Part shown: piece by piece, positions 43,626 through 52,371 of the stretch | How positions within the stretch are numbered: the first letter of the stretch is position 1 | Layout: each line of letters begins with the position of its first letter | DNA from: CAYGZM01 sp964354365 | GTDB taxonomy: Bacteria; Planctomycetota; Phycisphaerae; Sedimentisphaerales; Anaerobacaceae | Assembly: GCA_964354365.1 (NCBI GenBank) | Contig: CAYGZM010000001.1 | Span: 1-64,000 of the forward strand | DNA length: 64,000 nucleotides | Reading direction: 5' to 3' | Notes under the pieces: generated by a model | Seen by the model: only the letters and a program-made list of their open reading frames with translations | Database searches by the model: none | What the model was told of the DNA's origin: nothing | Program-made: the position numbers and the translations under genes

Positions 43626-44891
43626 ATGCAAAGCAAAAACACTACAAACCCCGACAACACTACAGGCCCCGACCGTAAGGGAGGGGATTCATCCCGGCGC
43701 TTATGCATCCCGGCGCTTACGCATCGGGCTTTTAACGGGGGGCCGGCCGATAGGGTCGCAGCCTCAAGGCCGAAGGCCTTGGGGATGGCCGAACTCGATG
43801 TTCCTTTTGGCTCAAACTGTCTCCGTCTGACGCTCGGCGAATGGCTCTTCGTCGTCGTTGTCGTCGCAGTAATTTCCTCTCTGGCGCCCGTCCTCTGGCA
43901 GCGGGCTGAGAAACTCGAGCCGGGCCCTGACTATCGCGTGCCTTACGACCTTAGCAACGACTACTATCTCTACCGGCGATACAGTAAATTGGCGGTTGGC
44001 CGATACGAGACGCTCGTGGTCGGTGACTCGGTCGTCTGGGGACATTATGTGTCTATGGACAACACGCTCTCACATTATCTCAACGAGCTTGCCCGCCGCG
44101 GCGAGCTTGCCGGGCGAGACGCCTTCGCCAACCTCGGCGCCGACGGCATACACCCCGCCGCCCTCGACGGCCTGCTGCGATACTACGGCAGGGACATCAA
44201 AAATAAGAACGTTATTCTGCATCTGAATCCATTGTGGATGAGCTCCCCAAAACAAGATTTGCAGACCGAAAAAGAGCACCATTTCAATCACCCCGAGCTT
44301 GTCTCTCAATTCGCCCCAGGAATTCCCTGCTACAAGGCCTCGTACTCCGACAGAATCTCCATTGCTGTGAAACGTGAGATGCCTTTCCTTGACTGGGTCT
44401 CGCACTTGAACATCGCCTATTTTCAGAGTATGGATGTTCCCAGCTGGACCCTCGAACACCCCTACGATTGTCCTCTCGAGGCCGTCACCTTCAAGCTCCC
44501 GTCCTCTGATAACTACGAGCGTGCCGCCGGCCCGGCTATGCCCGCGGGCAATAACGTTCTTGACTGGGTCAGCCTGAAAACATCACTGCAATGGCGTTTC
44601 TTCAGACGCTCGGTTGAGCTGCTAAGGCAAAGAAACAACAAGGTTTTCGTTCTTGTTGGCCCATTCAATGAGCATATTCTCGCCCCTGAGAGCATAGAGG
44701 CTTATCGAAAGATGCAGATTGAGATCGAGGCCTGGCTCCGGCAGAACAATGTCCCCTACTACATGCCCGCCGTCCTGCCCGCCGAATTCTATTGCGACGC
44801 CAGTCACCCAACAAGCCGGGGCTACGCCGAGCTTGCAAAGCAGCTTTTTGAGAACGGTTCTTTCCAGTCCGCCGTCACCCACCGTGACTGA
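43626..44891 (+). CDS. SGNH-type acetyl-handling protein partner of MBOAT
   Basis: Up to 421 residues from ATG 43626, one base after the MBOAT stop. ATG 43785 (GMAELDVP, with GGGG upstream) is an alternative, because the first 53 residues are low-complexity and partly made from a 16-bp tandem repeat. A membrane anchor (about 72-90, LFVVVVVAVISSLAPV) leads to an SGNH/AlgJ-X-like domain: VVGDSVVWGH carries the nucleophile Ser and DASHPTSRGYAEL the Asp-x-x-His pair. With MBOAT it probably acetylates, or removes acetyl from, an exported glycan. A GC palindrome (copy e) encodes ARRGELAG in the middle. Confidence 0.8.
   Translation: MQSKNTTNPDNTTGPDRKGGDSSRRLCIPALTHRAFNGGPADRVAASRPKALGMAELDVPFGSNCLRLTLGEWLFVVVVVAVISSLAPVLWQRAEKLEPGPDYRVPYDLSNDYYLYRRYSKLAVGRYETLVVGDSVVWGHYVSMDNTLSHYLNELARRGELAGRDAFANLGADGIHPAALDGLLRYYGRDIKNKNVILHLNPLWMSSPKQDLQTEKEHHFNHPELVSQFAPGIPCYKASYSDRISIAVKREMPFLDWVSHLNIAYFQSMDVPSWTLEHPYDCPLEAVTFKLPSSDNYERAAGPAMPAGNNVLDWVSLKTSLQWRFFRRSVELLRQRNNKVFVLVGPFNEHILAPESIEAYRKMQIEIEAWLRQNNVPYYMPAVLPAEFYCDASHPTSRGYAELAKQLFENGSFQSAVTHRD
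44091..44106. repeat. 16-bp GC palindrome, copy e (one mismatch)
   Basis: GCCCGCCGCGGCGAGC within the SGNH gene, in the same reading frame (ARRG) as copies a and b; flanked by CTT before it, as they are. Confidence 0.75.
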
Positions 44892-44939
44892 GAGCCGGCA
44901 GATCCCAACCATGCGTAGTAGGGCTCCTGGATGTTCCGT

Positions 44940-47900
44940 TCACTCGCACCACGTTGTCTGCTCGAGCCAGTTTTCAGAAAACAGAGCAAGGTCGGCCGAA
45001 TTGGTTACACCGTCCCTATTGAGGTCGCCCGGGTGTCTGCCGACTATCGTGGGCTGATTCGGAGCGGCGCACGCAAAGTCACGCCAGTTGACGGCGCCGT
45101 CATTGGTCAAATCGGCCGGCAAGGCCCATCCGTGCGGTGCGATACTTGCCTCGCTGGTTCCGCCGTAGGCGCCCATATTGACGCGAAGGTTTCGGCCCCA
45201 GTAAGAGGTCGGGTCAACGGGGACCGAAAGAGGCTCGTCGCCGAGCGGCGAGCCGGGATTCCCGGCGTCGATGCATCGGCTCGTGACGGTATCCCAGGTC
45301 CAGATTTTGCGGCTGCTGTCCCAGCGCCAGCCTCTGCTCTTTAAGTGGTAGTCGCTATCGACCCAGAAATCATCCTCCAGGTCGCCCGGTGTGCCGTTCG
45401 GGTCCCAGTGTCCGAGATTGACAAAGCACGGATCGGCATCAATGTTCCCAAGTCCTGGCCACGAACCCTGGACGTTGCTGTAGGTGACGGTCGCATTGCT
45501 GCTTATTATCTGCGGCCCGTCCGAATCCTCGCCGTTGTAATAGACGATGGAGTTGGTCACCGTCGGCCGGAAACAATTGAGGCCGCCTGCAAGGTTCCCA
45601 ACAATCGTGCAGTTATTGATTGTCGGGATGCCGCCGAATATGCCCTCCTGTTGGTTCTCGGCAATGACACTACCCGTAATCGTGGGGTAGTTATGGACCG
45701 GACCTCTGGGGCCGGCGTATGTCCAGGTTCTGATGCCGCAGCCGCCATTGCCCGCGATGCGGCAGTTTGCAATTTGCGGCTTGCTGGCTTTGAACAATTC
45801 TATTCCGGGGCCTCCGCACTCTGCGATGATGCAGTTCGTAATCGCTGGCGACGCCCCGTAGCAGTACACGCCTGTCTCACTGCCCTCGATCGTAAAGCCC
45901 GCAACAACACAGGCGCCGGTTTCTCCGCTGGCGAAAGTCACCGCCGATCCGGCGCCCCTGATAATAGTACGGGCGACAACGGCCCGGTCGCCGGGATCCC
46001 TTGAGCTGACTTTCACGCCTTTGCCTCTGAAATCTATGCTTTCGTGATATACTTCCTTATCAGCCACAATGTGGTCGCCCGCCGAGGCGGCGTTGATGGC
46101 GTGCTGAATGTAATCATATCGTTTGCCCGTTCTGGCGTTCTGCACCGGTCCGTCGGAGATGGAATACCCGACGTCAAGAGATACTGCCTGTGCGTATCCG
46201 TATGTGCTGGTCTGCCAGACAATAATCCCGCCGTCTATCGCCGGCCCCACCCCGTAAGGATAGTTCAGGAGCTGGATATCCAGCATTCCGTACCGCTTTG
46301 TCAGGCAGACCGCCTTTATGTCACCGCCATAGACGTTGCCTTCGACATAGACAACAACCTGCCCATCGATGGCCGGCTGCCGCTGGGCGCCTCGCACCTT
46401 CACCACTGCCATCTGGCGGATATTGTCCGGGTCCGAAATGTCGGCGCCGTAGATGTCACCCGAGTCGTTTCGCTCGTCCGTCCAGACAACCATGTTGCCC
46501 GACACCGCCGGGTCGTATTGGCGAGCCGGATCATCGCAGATCACGAATATCCGAATGTCGCCCATATCGGAGATGTCGGCGCCGTAAATGTCGCCGTTTC
46601 CTTCCCATACGACTATGTTGCCGGATATGTCTATCACACTGTCAAAGTCCGCGGCGGGGTCGTTGATGGGATAGGGATCCCGATGGCCCGCATTGTACGC
46701 AATCGGGAAATACGCCGGGCTGTTCAGGTCGGTTATGTCCGCGCCGTATATGTGGTAAGGCGTATCGCGCCAGTCGGCCTCCTCTTCCACGTACGCGTCA
46801 AGGTGCTCCAGCCAGACGACTTTCCTGCCGCAGACTGCCGGATGGCTGTATGATTCGCTCTCATCGTACGGCCTTAGAGTCTTCTGCACGTTGGCGGAAA
46901 TATCACGCACAAAAATGCTCGTGTTTCTAAGCGGCCAGCCAAAAGAGCCGGGTCCGGGGCCCCCGGACCACACGACTATATTGCCGTCAATCTTCGGTTG
47001 CGTGTCGATGCCCTCGCCCCCAAACGACACGGCCTTTCCGGTCTCGATATCTCGACAGACAATGTCCCAGGAGTAGTCTTCTCCCGAGCCTACGCCATAG
47101 ACAACCTTATTGCCCGATACATCCGGATAATGGAACAGACCGTCAATCCCGGACGTGACATCCAAAGTCTGCTGGTTCATAGTCGCCGAGACGGTGGCTA
47201 TCCCGACAACGTCCGGCTCACTCTGGGCCATGCCGTCGCTTACAATCAGCTCGAAGGCATAAAGCCCCTCCTCCGTGCAGTCAAAGTAAGGGGTCGCGGT
47301 ATCCGCATCATTGAGGGCCACCGGCGGGCCCTCCAATTGTCTCCAGGCGTACGCCAGCACATCAATCGGGTCCGGGTCGTAAGAGCCCGTTCCGTCCAGT
47401 GTGACCCGGCTCGGCGCATTGACGGCCTTGTCTGGCCCGGCATCGGCCACGGGAGGCTCATTGCCGACCATAACGACAACTTCGTCCGGCTCACTGTCGT
47501 ATTCATCGTCGCTGACCACTAATTCGAAACGATACTCGCCGTATGATTCCGCGATGAAGGTGGGTGTGCCGGCTTCAGGGTCGCTCAGCACTACGGGCGC
47601 GCCGCTTACCTGCTCCCAGCTATACAGCTTTACTCCGCAGGGGTCGTAGAAGAAAGAGCCGCTGCCGTCGAGCGTGACCGGGCCGGGCGCGGCAATGTGT
47701 ATGTCGGCCCCTGCATCGGCAACCGGCCTGACATAACCTATGTACTCGTCGGTGCCGATATCCACCCGGACCGCATAGACCCTCGGATCGCCGTCGATGT
47801 CCGTCTGTCCGGGTGCGGCGACGAAGGCCGGATCGCCCGCCGTTATGCACGGCGAGTCCGGCAGGAGGTGATAATCGTTCTGCCCGGAATTCACGAACAG

Positions 47901-48875
47901 CGGATTCCTGGAGATATTCCCGTAAGCGCCTGTCCTGTCTGCGGGGCCGTCGTAAATCAGTTCGTACGTCACCGGATCATACATTGAATAATTGCCCGGC
48001 GTATTGCCCCACACATCGTTAAATGCTATCGCGTCCTCAGCAACGTCCTGATGGAATAGTCCGCCGCCGGACTTGGCGCCGCAGATTATGTTGTTCACCA
48101 CGCGCGCCTGGTACATAAGGGACACATCATCGGAGGCCGCATAGACGTTGCCGCCAATTCCCTCCCCCAGGTCGCTCGGCAGACTGACGTCGTTTCCGAC
48201 GATAGTATTGTTAATCAAGTCGCCGCCTAACAGCACCACTCCGCCTCCGATAACGCCGGAGTTCCCGTAGATCAGGTTGTCTGTAATTTTCGCATTGCCG
48301 ATATAGACTATCACGCCTGCGCCGGCGGCGGCGGTATTGTCCGTTATGATGTTGTTTCGTATCGCCGCGTCCGACATGAAACAGGCAATCCCTCCACCAT
48401 AGGAGATGGCCTGTGGGGTCGCCCCCCTTGCAGGCCCGTTGTTGTTGACAATCACGTTTTTCGAGATCGTCGGCGAAGATTCCGCACAGAAGACCCCGCC
48501 GCCCCAGAACAGCCCTTCCTCTCCCATATACAGCGTCCCGTATCCGCCGGTGATGGTAAAGCCGCTTAGCACCGCATCGCGAGTCTCCCCGTTCATAAAC
48601 TTGACGGCGCTGCCGATTCGCCCTGCGTTGATAACCGTTGCGGCCACAACTGCAGGGTTGTTTGGGTCGGTGCTGCTTACCGTAATGTCCTTGCCGGAAA
48701 AGTCGATCCGCTCAAAGTACGTGCCCGGCTCGACCACGACAATGTCTCCGTCGTTGCAGGCAGTTATTGCCGTTTGGATCGTGGTGTATTCGCCCGGGAC
48801 ATGCCGGACTGCTGCCGGAGATGATCCGCACAAAACCGCGACAACGATAAGACTTGGTAGAATGGCGCTCTTCAT
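44940..48875 (-). CDS. Very large exported beta-helix / PKD / propeller protein with dockerin-like end
   Basis: 1311 residues; start ATG 48875 after AAAGGAG. Order of parts: signal peptide (to about 22); right-handed parallel beta-helix (about 25-350, e.g. YTTIQTAITACNDGDIVVVE and NAKITDNLIYGNSG); two PKD-like domains (about 390-570, PVADAGADIHIAAPG, TLDGSGSF, EPPVADAGPD, TLDGTGSYDPDP); a TolB-like propeller (about 585-890); a second beta-helix (about 910-1160); and a tail with dockerin-like DLTNDGAVNWRDFAC and DLNRDGVTNSADLALF...NWL. The helices suggest polysaccharide lyase-type binding or cleavage. Secreted or surface-bound; the exact activity is not visible. Confidence 0.83.
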   Translation of the reverse strand: MKSAILPSLIVVAVLCGSSPAAVRHVPGEYTTIQTAITACNDGDIVVVEPGTYFERIDFSGKDITVSSTDPNNPAVVAATVINAGRIGSAVKFMNGETRDAVLSGFTITGGYGTLYMGEEGLFWGGGVFCAESSPTISKNVIVNNNGPARGATPQAISYGGGIACFMSDAAIRNNIITDNTAAAGAGVIVYIGNAKITDNLIYGNSGVIGGGVVLLGGDLINNTIVGNDVSLPSDLGEGIGGNVYAASDDVSLMYQARVVNNIICGAKSGGGLFHQDVAEDAIAFNDVWGNTPGNYSMYDPVTYELIYDGPADRTGAYGNISRNPLFVNSGQNDYHLLPDSPCITAGDPAFVAAPGQTDIDGDPRVYAVRVDIGTDEYIGYVRPVADAGADIHIAAPGPVTLDGSGSFFYDPCGVKLYSWEQVSGAPVVLSDPEAGTPTFIAESYGEYRFELVVSDDEYDSEPDEVVVMVGNEPPVADAGPDKAVNAPSRVTLDGTGSYDPDPIDVLAYAWRQLEGPPVALNDADTATPYFDCTEEGLYAFELIVSDGMAQSEPDVVGIATVSATMNQQTLDVTSGIDGLFHYPDVSGNKVVYGVGSGEDYSWDIVCRDIETGKAVSFGGEGIDTQPKIDGNIVVWSGGPGPGSFGWPLRNTSIFVRDISANVQKTLRPYDESESYSHPAVCGRKVVWLEHLDAYVEEEADWRDTPYHIYGADITDLNSPAYFPIAYNAGHRDPYPINDPAADFDSVIDISGNIVVWEGNGDIYGADISDMGDIRIFVICDDPARQYDPAVSGNMVVWTDERNDSGDIYGADISDPDNIRQMAVVKVRGAQRQPAIDGQVVVYVEGNVYGGDIKAVCLTKRYGMLDIQLLNYPYGVGPAIDGGIIVWQTSTYGYAQAVSLDVGYSISDGPVQNARTGKRYDYIQHAINAASAGDHIVADKEVYHESIDFRGKGVKVSSRDPGDRAVVARTIIRGAGSAVTFASGETGACVVAGFTIEGSETGVYCYGASPAITNCIIAECGGPGIELFKASKPQIANCRIAGNGGCGIRTWTYAGPRGPVHNYPTITGSVIAENQQEGIFGGIPTINNCTIVGNLAGGLNCFRPTVTNSIVYYNGEDSDGPQIISSNATVTYSNVQGSWPGLGNIDADPCFVNLGHWDPNGTPGDLEDDFWVDSDYHLKSRGWRWDSSRKIWTWDTVTSRCIDAGNPGSPLGDEPLSVPVDPTSYWGRNLRVNMGAYGGTSEASIAPHGWALPADLTNDGAVNWRDFACAAPNQPTIVGRHPGDLNRDGVTNSADLALFSENWLEQTTWCE

Positions 48876-48905
48876 CCTTCACTCCTTTCATTATGGTTCA
48901 AAGGC

Positions 48906-49071
48906 TTCTGCAAAATTGCAGGTTAGGCCTATATTGTTGAAGAAAATCTCTTTTATGATTTTCTTCAATAATTACCCAAGCACTTATGACACAATAGATT
49001 GATGTTAAAAAGAAAAAATCAACAAACGATTTTTTCTTTTCTAAGCAGGCCTAACCTGCAATTTTGCAGAA
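48906..49071. mobile_element. MITE-like element with 25-bp perfect terminal inverted repeats
   Basis: The ends TTCTGCAAAATTGCAGGTTA plus GGCCT (48906-48930) and its exact complement (49047-49071) enclose a 116-bp AT-rich middle with further internal hairpins (near 48937-48965). A 13-bp direct repeat, TCATTATGGTTCA, flanks it at 48888-48900 and 49073-49085, consistent with a target-site duplication, though the DR is offset by a few bases from the ends. No transposase gene inside. It sits in the leader of the 1311-residue protein gene. Confidence 0.8.
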
Positions 49072-49491
49072 CTCATTATGGTTCATTTGCCCAAATGCCT
49101 CAACTTGGCTACTACTAATAAGACGCACGAATATGAGGTTCGTTACGCAAAAAACGCCGGTTGCAGCAATTTTCTGCGGACATTCGGGTCGCGCCTCGTG
49201 CTGGCTCCGTGCTGCCCGTCCTCTGACATCATCCTGCCTTTTTGGCGCCGATGGGCTACAGACGCCCACGCCGCCCCTCAGATACATCACTATAATACCT
49301 TATGCTAACGGATTTGTCAACTTTGCCGGTTGCGAGATTTCCGGAGCATACCCCCTCATCCGCCTGCCGAAGCTGATTTAGATTGACGTAATCGGCCTAA
49401 TCTGCCACTATATCCCGCAATTTGACCTGATTTCCCCGTTCTGGCGGGGATTTTTCAGGCCGATATTGTCTAAATCAGAAGAGAATCTCTC
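49072..49491. other. Intergenic region
   Basis: About 420 bp up to the sigma-factor gene. It contains the strong minus-strand promoter listed separately and no convincing gene. Confidence 0.5.
49292..49320 (-). promoter_or_regulatory. Strong sigma-70 promoter toward the beta-helix gene
   Basis: On the minus strand TTGACA (49315-49320), 17-bp spacer, TATTAT (49292-49297). It would transcribe a leader of roughly 400 nt, through the MITE, into the gene starting at 48875. Confidence 0.6.
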
Positions 49492-50094
49492 TTGGACACT
49501 GCAAATATCAGCATTGACGATAGTGTTTTGGTCGAAAAGTGTCGCTCCGGCGATTACGATGCGATGGGACGACTGATAATCAAGTATCAGAATCGCATCT
49601 ACAACGTCATTCTCAAAATATGTGCAAACCCCGACGACGCTGCGGAACTTACACAGGAGACCTTTGTCAAAGTAATAGAAAACATCAGTAGATTTCAGGG
49701 CAGAAGCAGCTTTTACACCTGGGCCTTCAGGATAGCTGTGAATCTGACGCTGAATTATTGCAGAAGAAACGTCAGACTGCCCGTCACGTCGCTCGAAGCT
49801 CAGGCCAACCAGGGCCAAGAGGACAAAAAGCAGTTGTTGAAGGATTTCCTGAGCGACGACAGCTCGCCCGACCCGGCGGCGGTCGCTCAGAACAAGGAAT
49901 TATGTGAAATGGCGCTGAAAGCCCTGATGGAGCTGGATGACGCTCAAAGGACGGTTGTCGTATTGAGGGATATCGAAGGTATGAATTATGCCCAGATTGC
50001 AAGGGTGCTGGATATTGAGCTTGGCACGGTCAGAAGCAGGCTGAGCCGAGCCAGGAGCAATCTGAGAGACATTATGGAGGCCTTTTTGCAATGA
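49492..50094 (+). CDS. ECF-type RNA polymerase sigma factor
   Basis: 200 residues; likely TTG start at 49492. Region 2 (about 10-90: DYDAMGRLIIKYQNRIYNVI, AAELTQETFVKVIENI, FYTWAFRIAVNLTLNYCRR) and region 4 (about 135-195: LMELDDAQRTVVVLRDIEGM, YAQIARVLDIELGTVRSRLS) are present, with no region 3. It directs core RNA polymerase to promoters of an unknown regulon. The gene overlaps the anti-sigma gene by four bases (ATGA), giving the classic sigma/anti-sigma pair. Confidence 0.9.
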   Translation: MDTANISIDDSVLVEKCRSGDYDAMGRLIIKYQNRIYNVILKICANPDDAAELTQETFVKVIENISRFQGRSSFYTWAFRIAVNLTLNYCRRNVRLPVTSLEAQANQGQEDKKQLLKDFLSDDSSPDPAAVAQNKELCEMALKALMELDDAQRTVVVLRDIEGMNYAQIARVLDIELGTVRSRLSRARSNLRDIMEAFLQ

Positions 50095-51059
50095 GAACCC
50101 GTCCCGAAGATATCGAAAAGCTGCTAAATGGCTGCATTGACGGTGAGCTTACGACCAGGCAGCAAACCGAGGTCAAGCGGCTGCTCGCAAACGACTCGAA
50201 GCTCGCGCAGCGCCTCGCCCGGCTGGAGAGGTGCAAAATGCTCATAGGCTCTCTGCCGCAGGCCGAGGCCCCGGCTGGAATGTTCGATGATATTAGGGCA
50301 TCGCTGGCCAGAAGGACCCTCCTCGGAGAGCAGGCGGTAGCTGTTGGCGAAAGGGCGGGCGCCAGAGAGCTGTTCGTGCGCAAGTTCCTCTCCGCTGCTG
50401 CTATGATTGCCCTGGTCGCTGTCCTGGGCGCGGTTATCTATACGATTGTAGCCCCCGAAACCGCCCCGGACAGGCCGATTGTGGCTGATTCACGACTGAC
50501 CGTGCCGGAGCCGCCTCGCACTGTGCTTGCGGCAGCGCCCTTCAATGGCAGGCTCGAGCTGAAGGCAGCCGCCTACATTGAGATGGATGGTTCTATCAAC
50601 AGGGCTATCGAGGAAAACGGCCTTGTGGATTGCCTCTCCCGCCAACGCGAGGATAACAGGACTACTTATGTGCTTAGTTGCGGCCGAAAAGGCCTCAATC
50701 AGCTCCTCGCCCAAATGGACAAAACCTGGGAGAAGCTCGATTCAGCCGCCCTGTTTGTTGAGACCGACGTTTTCGGCGCCCCGGTGGCGGTCGATGCCGT
50801 CACCCCCGAACAAGTTACCCAGATCGCCTCCCAGAACACCCTTGAGAAATCCGTCCGTCTCGCAAAGGATTTTGCCCTCCTTAACGACGTCGCCGAGCAG
50901 CTGCGCAGCAGGGCGGTATTTGCCGACGACAAAGGCCCCGACTTGATGCCCGTGCCGAAACCTCGTTTGACCGGCCCCCTGCCGGCGGAGACGACAAGAG
51001 GATCGGCCGCAGATAAGGCGAATGTGAACCTCGTCATTGTGCTCACACGCACCGACTAA
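50091..51059 (+). CDS. Anti-sigma factor with membrane anchor
   Basis: 322 residues, ATG overlapping the stop of the sigma gene. The N-terminal part (about 1-60, IEKLLNGCIDGELTTRQQTE, LARLERCKMLIG) is the anti-sigma domain, with Cys at positions consistent with a poor or absent zinc site. A transmembrane helix lies at about 100-122 (FLSAAAMIALVAVLGAVIYT). The periplasmic part (from 125) is not assigned. It likely holds the sigma factor at the membrane until an external cue. Role inferred from coupling to the sigma gene. Confidence 0.82.
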   Translation: MRTRPEDIEKLLNGCIDGELTTRQQTEVKRLLANDSKLAQRLARLERCKMLIGSLPQAEAPAGMFDDIRASLARRTLLGEQAVAVGERAGARELFVRKFLSAAAMIALVAVLGAVIYTIVAPETAPDRPIVADSRLTVPEPPRTVLAAAPFNGRLELKAAAYIEMDGSINRAIEENGLVDCLSRQREDNRTTYVLSCGRKGLNQLLAQMDKTWEKLDSAALFVETDVFGAPVAVDAVTPEQVTQIASQNTLEKSVRLAKDFALLNDVAEQLRSRAVFADDKGPDLMPVPKPRLTGPLPAETTRGSAADKANVNLVIVLTRTD

Positions 51060-51115
51060 CCCGCAGCCTATCATATCGGCCCGGCCAGCCAAAAATGAAA
51101 AAAAGGAGCAACGGA

Positions 51116-51655
51116 ATGCCTGATATAGAAAACTCTGCCCTGGTGGTCGTTGATGTCCAGGGCAAGCTCGCCCAATTGATGCACGAAAAAGATATTCTCT
51201 TCAAGAACGTCCAAATCCTTATCAAAGCCGCCGGAATCCTCGATATCCCAATCCTCTGGTGCCAGCAGTGCCCGGAATCGCTCGGCCCGACCATTTCCGA
51301 GATAGCCGAACTCTTGACCCACTGCGAGCCTATCAATAAGGCCAGTTTTAGCTGCTGCGGCGCCCCGGATTTCAACGACGCCCTCGACAAGCTCTCCCGC
51401 CGACACATCATCCTTTGCGGCATAGAAACCCACGTCTGCATTTATCAGACGGCGGCGGATTTGCTCGCAAAAGGCTACGGCGTCGATGTGATAGCCGACG
51501 CCGTCTCTTCCCGCACACTTGCCAACAAGCAAATCGCCCTTCAAAGATTGGCCGCCAAAGGCGCAAATATCTCCTCCGCGGAGATGACCCTCTTTGAGCT
51601 CCTAAAAACCGCCGACCACCCCAAATTCAAGCAAATCGCAAAGCTGATAAAGTGA
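51116..51655 (+). CDS. Isochorismatase-family cysteine hydrolase
   Basis: 179 residues from ATG 51116, which has AAGGAG upstream; an earlier ATG at 51095 lacks one. The fold is seen in ALVVVDVQGKLAQL (Asp of the triad), WCQQCPESLG and CGIETHVCIYQTA with catalytic Cys, plus DAVSSRT. Members hydrolyse amides or vinyl ethers (nicotinamide, isochorismate, ureidoacrylate); the substrate here is unknown. It follows the anti-sigma gene by 56 bp and could be read with it. Confidence 0.85.
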   Translation: MPDIENSALVVVDVQGKLAQLMHEKDILFKNVQILIKAAGILDIPILWCQQCPESLGPTISEIAELLTHCEPINKASFSCCGAPDFNDALDKLSRRHIILCGIETHVCIYQTAADLLAKGYGVDVIADAVSSRTLANKQIALQRLAAKGANISSAEMTLFELLKTADHPKFKQIAKLIK

Positions 51656-51930
51656 CCCGCAGTCGTTTAGCGGGTCATCCTGAGTCTTCTGGGGACGAAG
51701 GATCTGGTTGTCGTTTACGGCCCCCGCAGCGCAGTCGAATGGGTGGCAATCTGTCGGTTGGGAAGCTGGGCGAGCTGCTCGTGCCCTAGAAATTGGGTTC
51801 GATTGGGTTTGTTTTGGGTAGCGTTTGGTGCTCATTGTTCGTTGTTCTTTGGCATAAGCCTTTATTTTTGCTGTACTTATGTTCATATTGCCCATTTTGA
51901 AATTGGCTTTGTTTTGCAGAAAACAGGGCG

Positions 51931-51954
51931 ATTTGTAGAGGGGTCTCTACAAAT
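51931..51954. terminator. 10-bp perfect hairpin
   Basis: ATTTGTAGAG-GGGT-CTCTACAAAT. It could close a transcript from the orphan promoter at 52120. No U-run follows, so termination is unproven. Confidence 0.4.
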
Positions 51955-52119
51955 GTAGAGCGCGGGTCTTGGCCACTAAGACACAAAGACACAAAGAGAC
52001 GGACTGATAGGGGGAATCTGAAGGACCTTCCGGCTGGGTGGTGCTGGGGTTTGATTTTTGTGTCGGGCATGTTTTGTTTTCTGTTCTTTTGTCTATGCGA
52101 TTCTGTTAGTTTGATATAT

Positions 52120-52148
52120 ATTATACTCCGCCGGGGCGTGCCCGTCAA
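52120..52148 (-). promoter_or_regulatory. Orphan strong promoter
   Basis: On the minus strand TTGACG (52143-52148), 17-bp spacer, TATAAT (52120-52125). No recognisable gene lies downstream before 51655. Candidate source of a non-coding RNA. Confidence 0.55.
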
Positions 52149-52371
52149 GGAAAATCCGCAAGAACGGGGCGCAAGCCATCCTGTGGGCTTCATCCGTCGC
52201 ATATCACGCTTACGATGCCTTGTTGTAAATATGCAAATGGCTGTTTTGACTTAAAAATCGCGTTTTAAGCCCGCGAAGTGCTCGCCTATCGGTTCGTCGA
52301 GGGCTTCTTGCTCAGATTTCACTTGAAATAAAAAGCTTAGCGTCGCCGTTTTAACCGCTTTATCATCATCG

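Larger units (their letters stand above)
51656..52371. other. Long intergenic region with an orphan promoter and hairpin
   Basis: About 715 bp. The plus strand holds no gene. On the minus strand a strong promoter (52120-52148) reads into sequence with only repeat-like frames. A perfect 10-bp hairpin, ATTTGTAGAG with CTCTACAAAT, lies at 51931-51954. Possible transcript without protein. Confidence 0.5.

Noticed and set aside
51787..51800. GGTTCGATT as a tRNA T-arm
   Set aside because: No acceptor stem or anticodon arm can be built around it.
51786..52202. Minus-strand frame of 138 codons with repeated Asn-Pro and Lys-Gln segments
   Set aside because: Looks like repeat-derived sequence without a ribosome binding site; not called as a gene although the orphan promoter could read into it.
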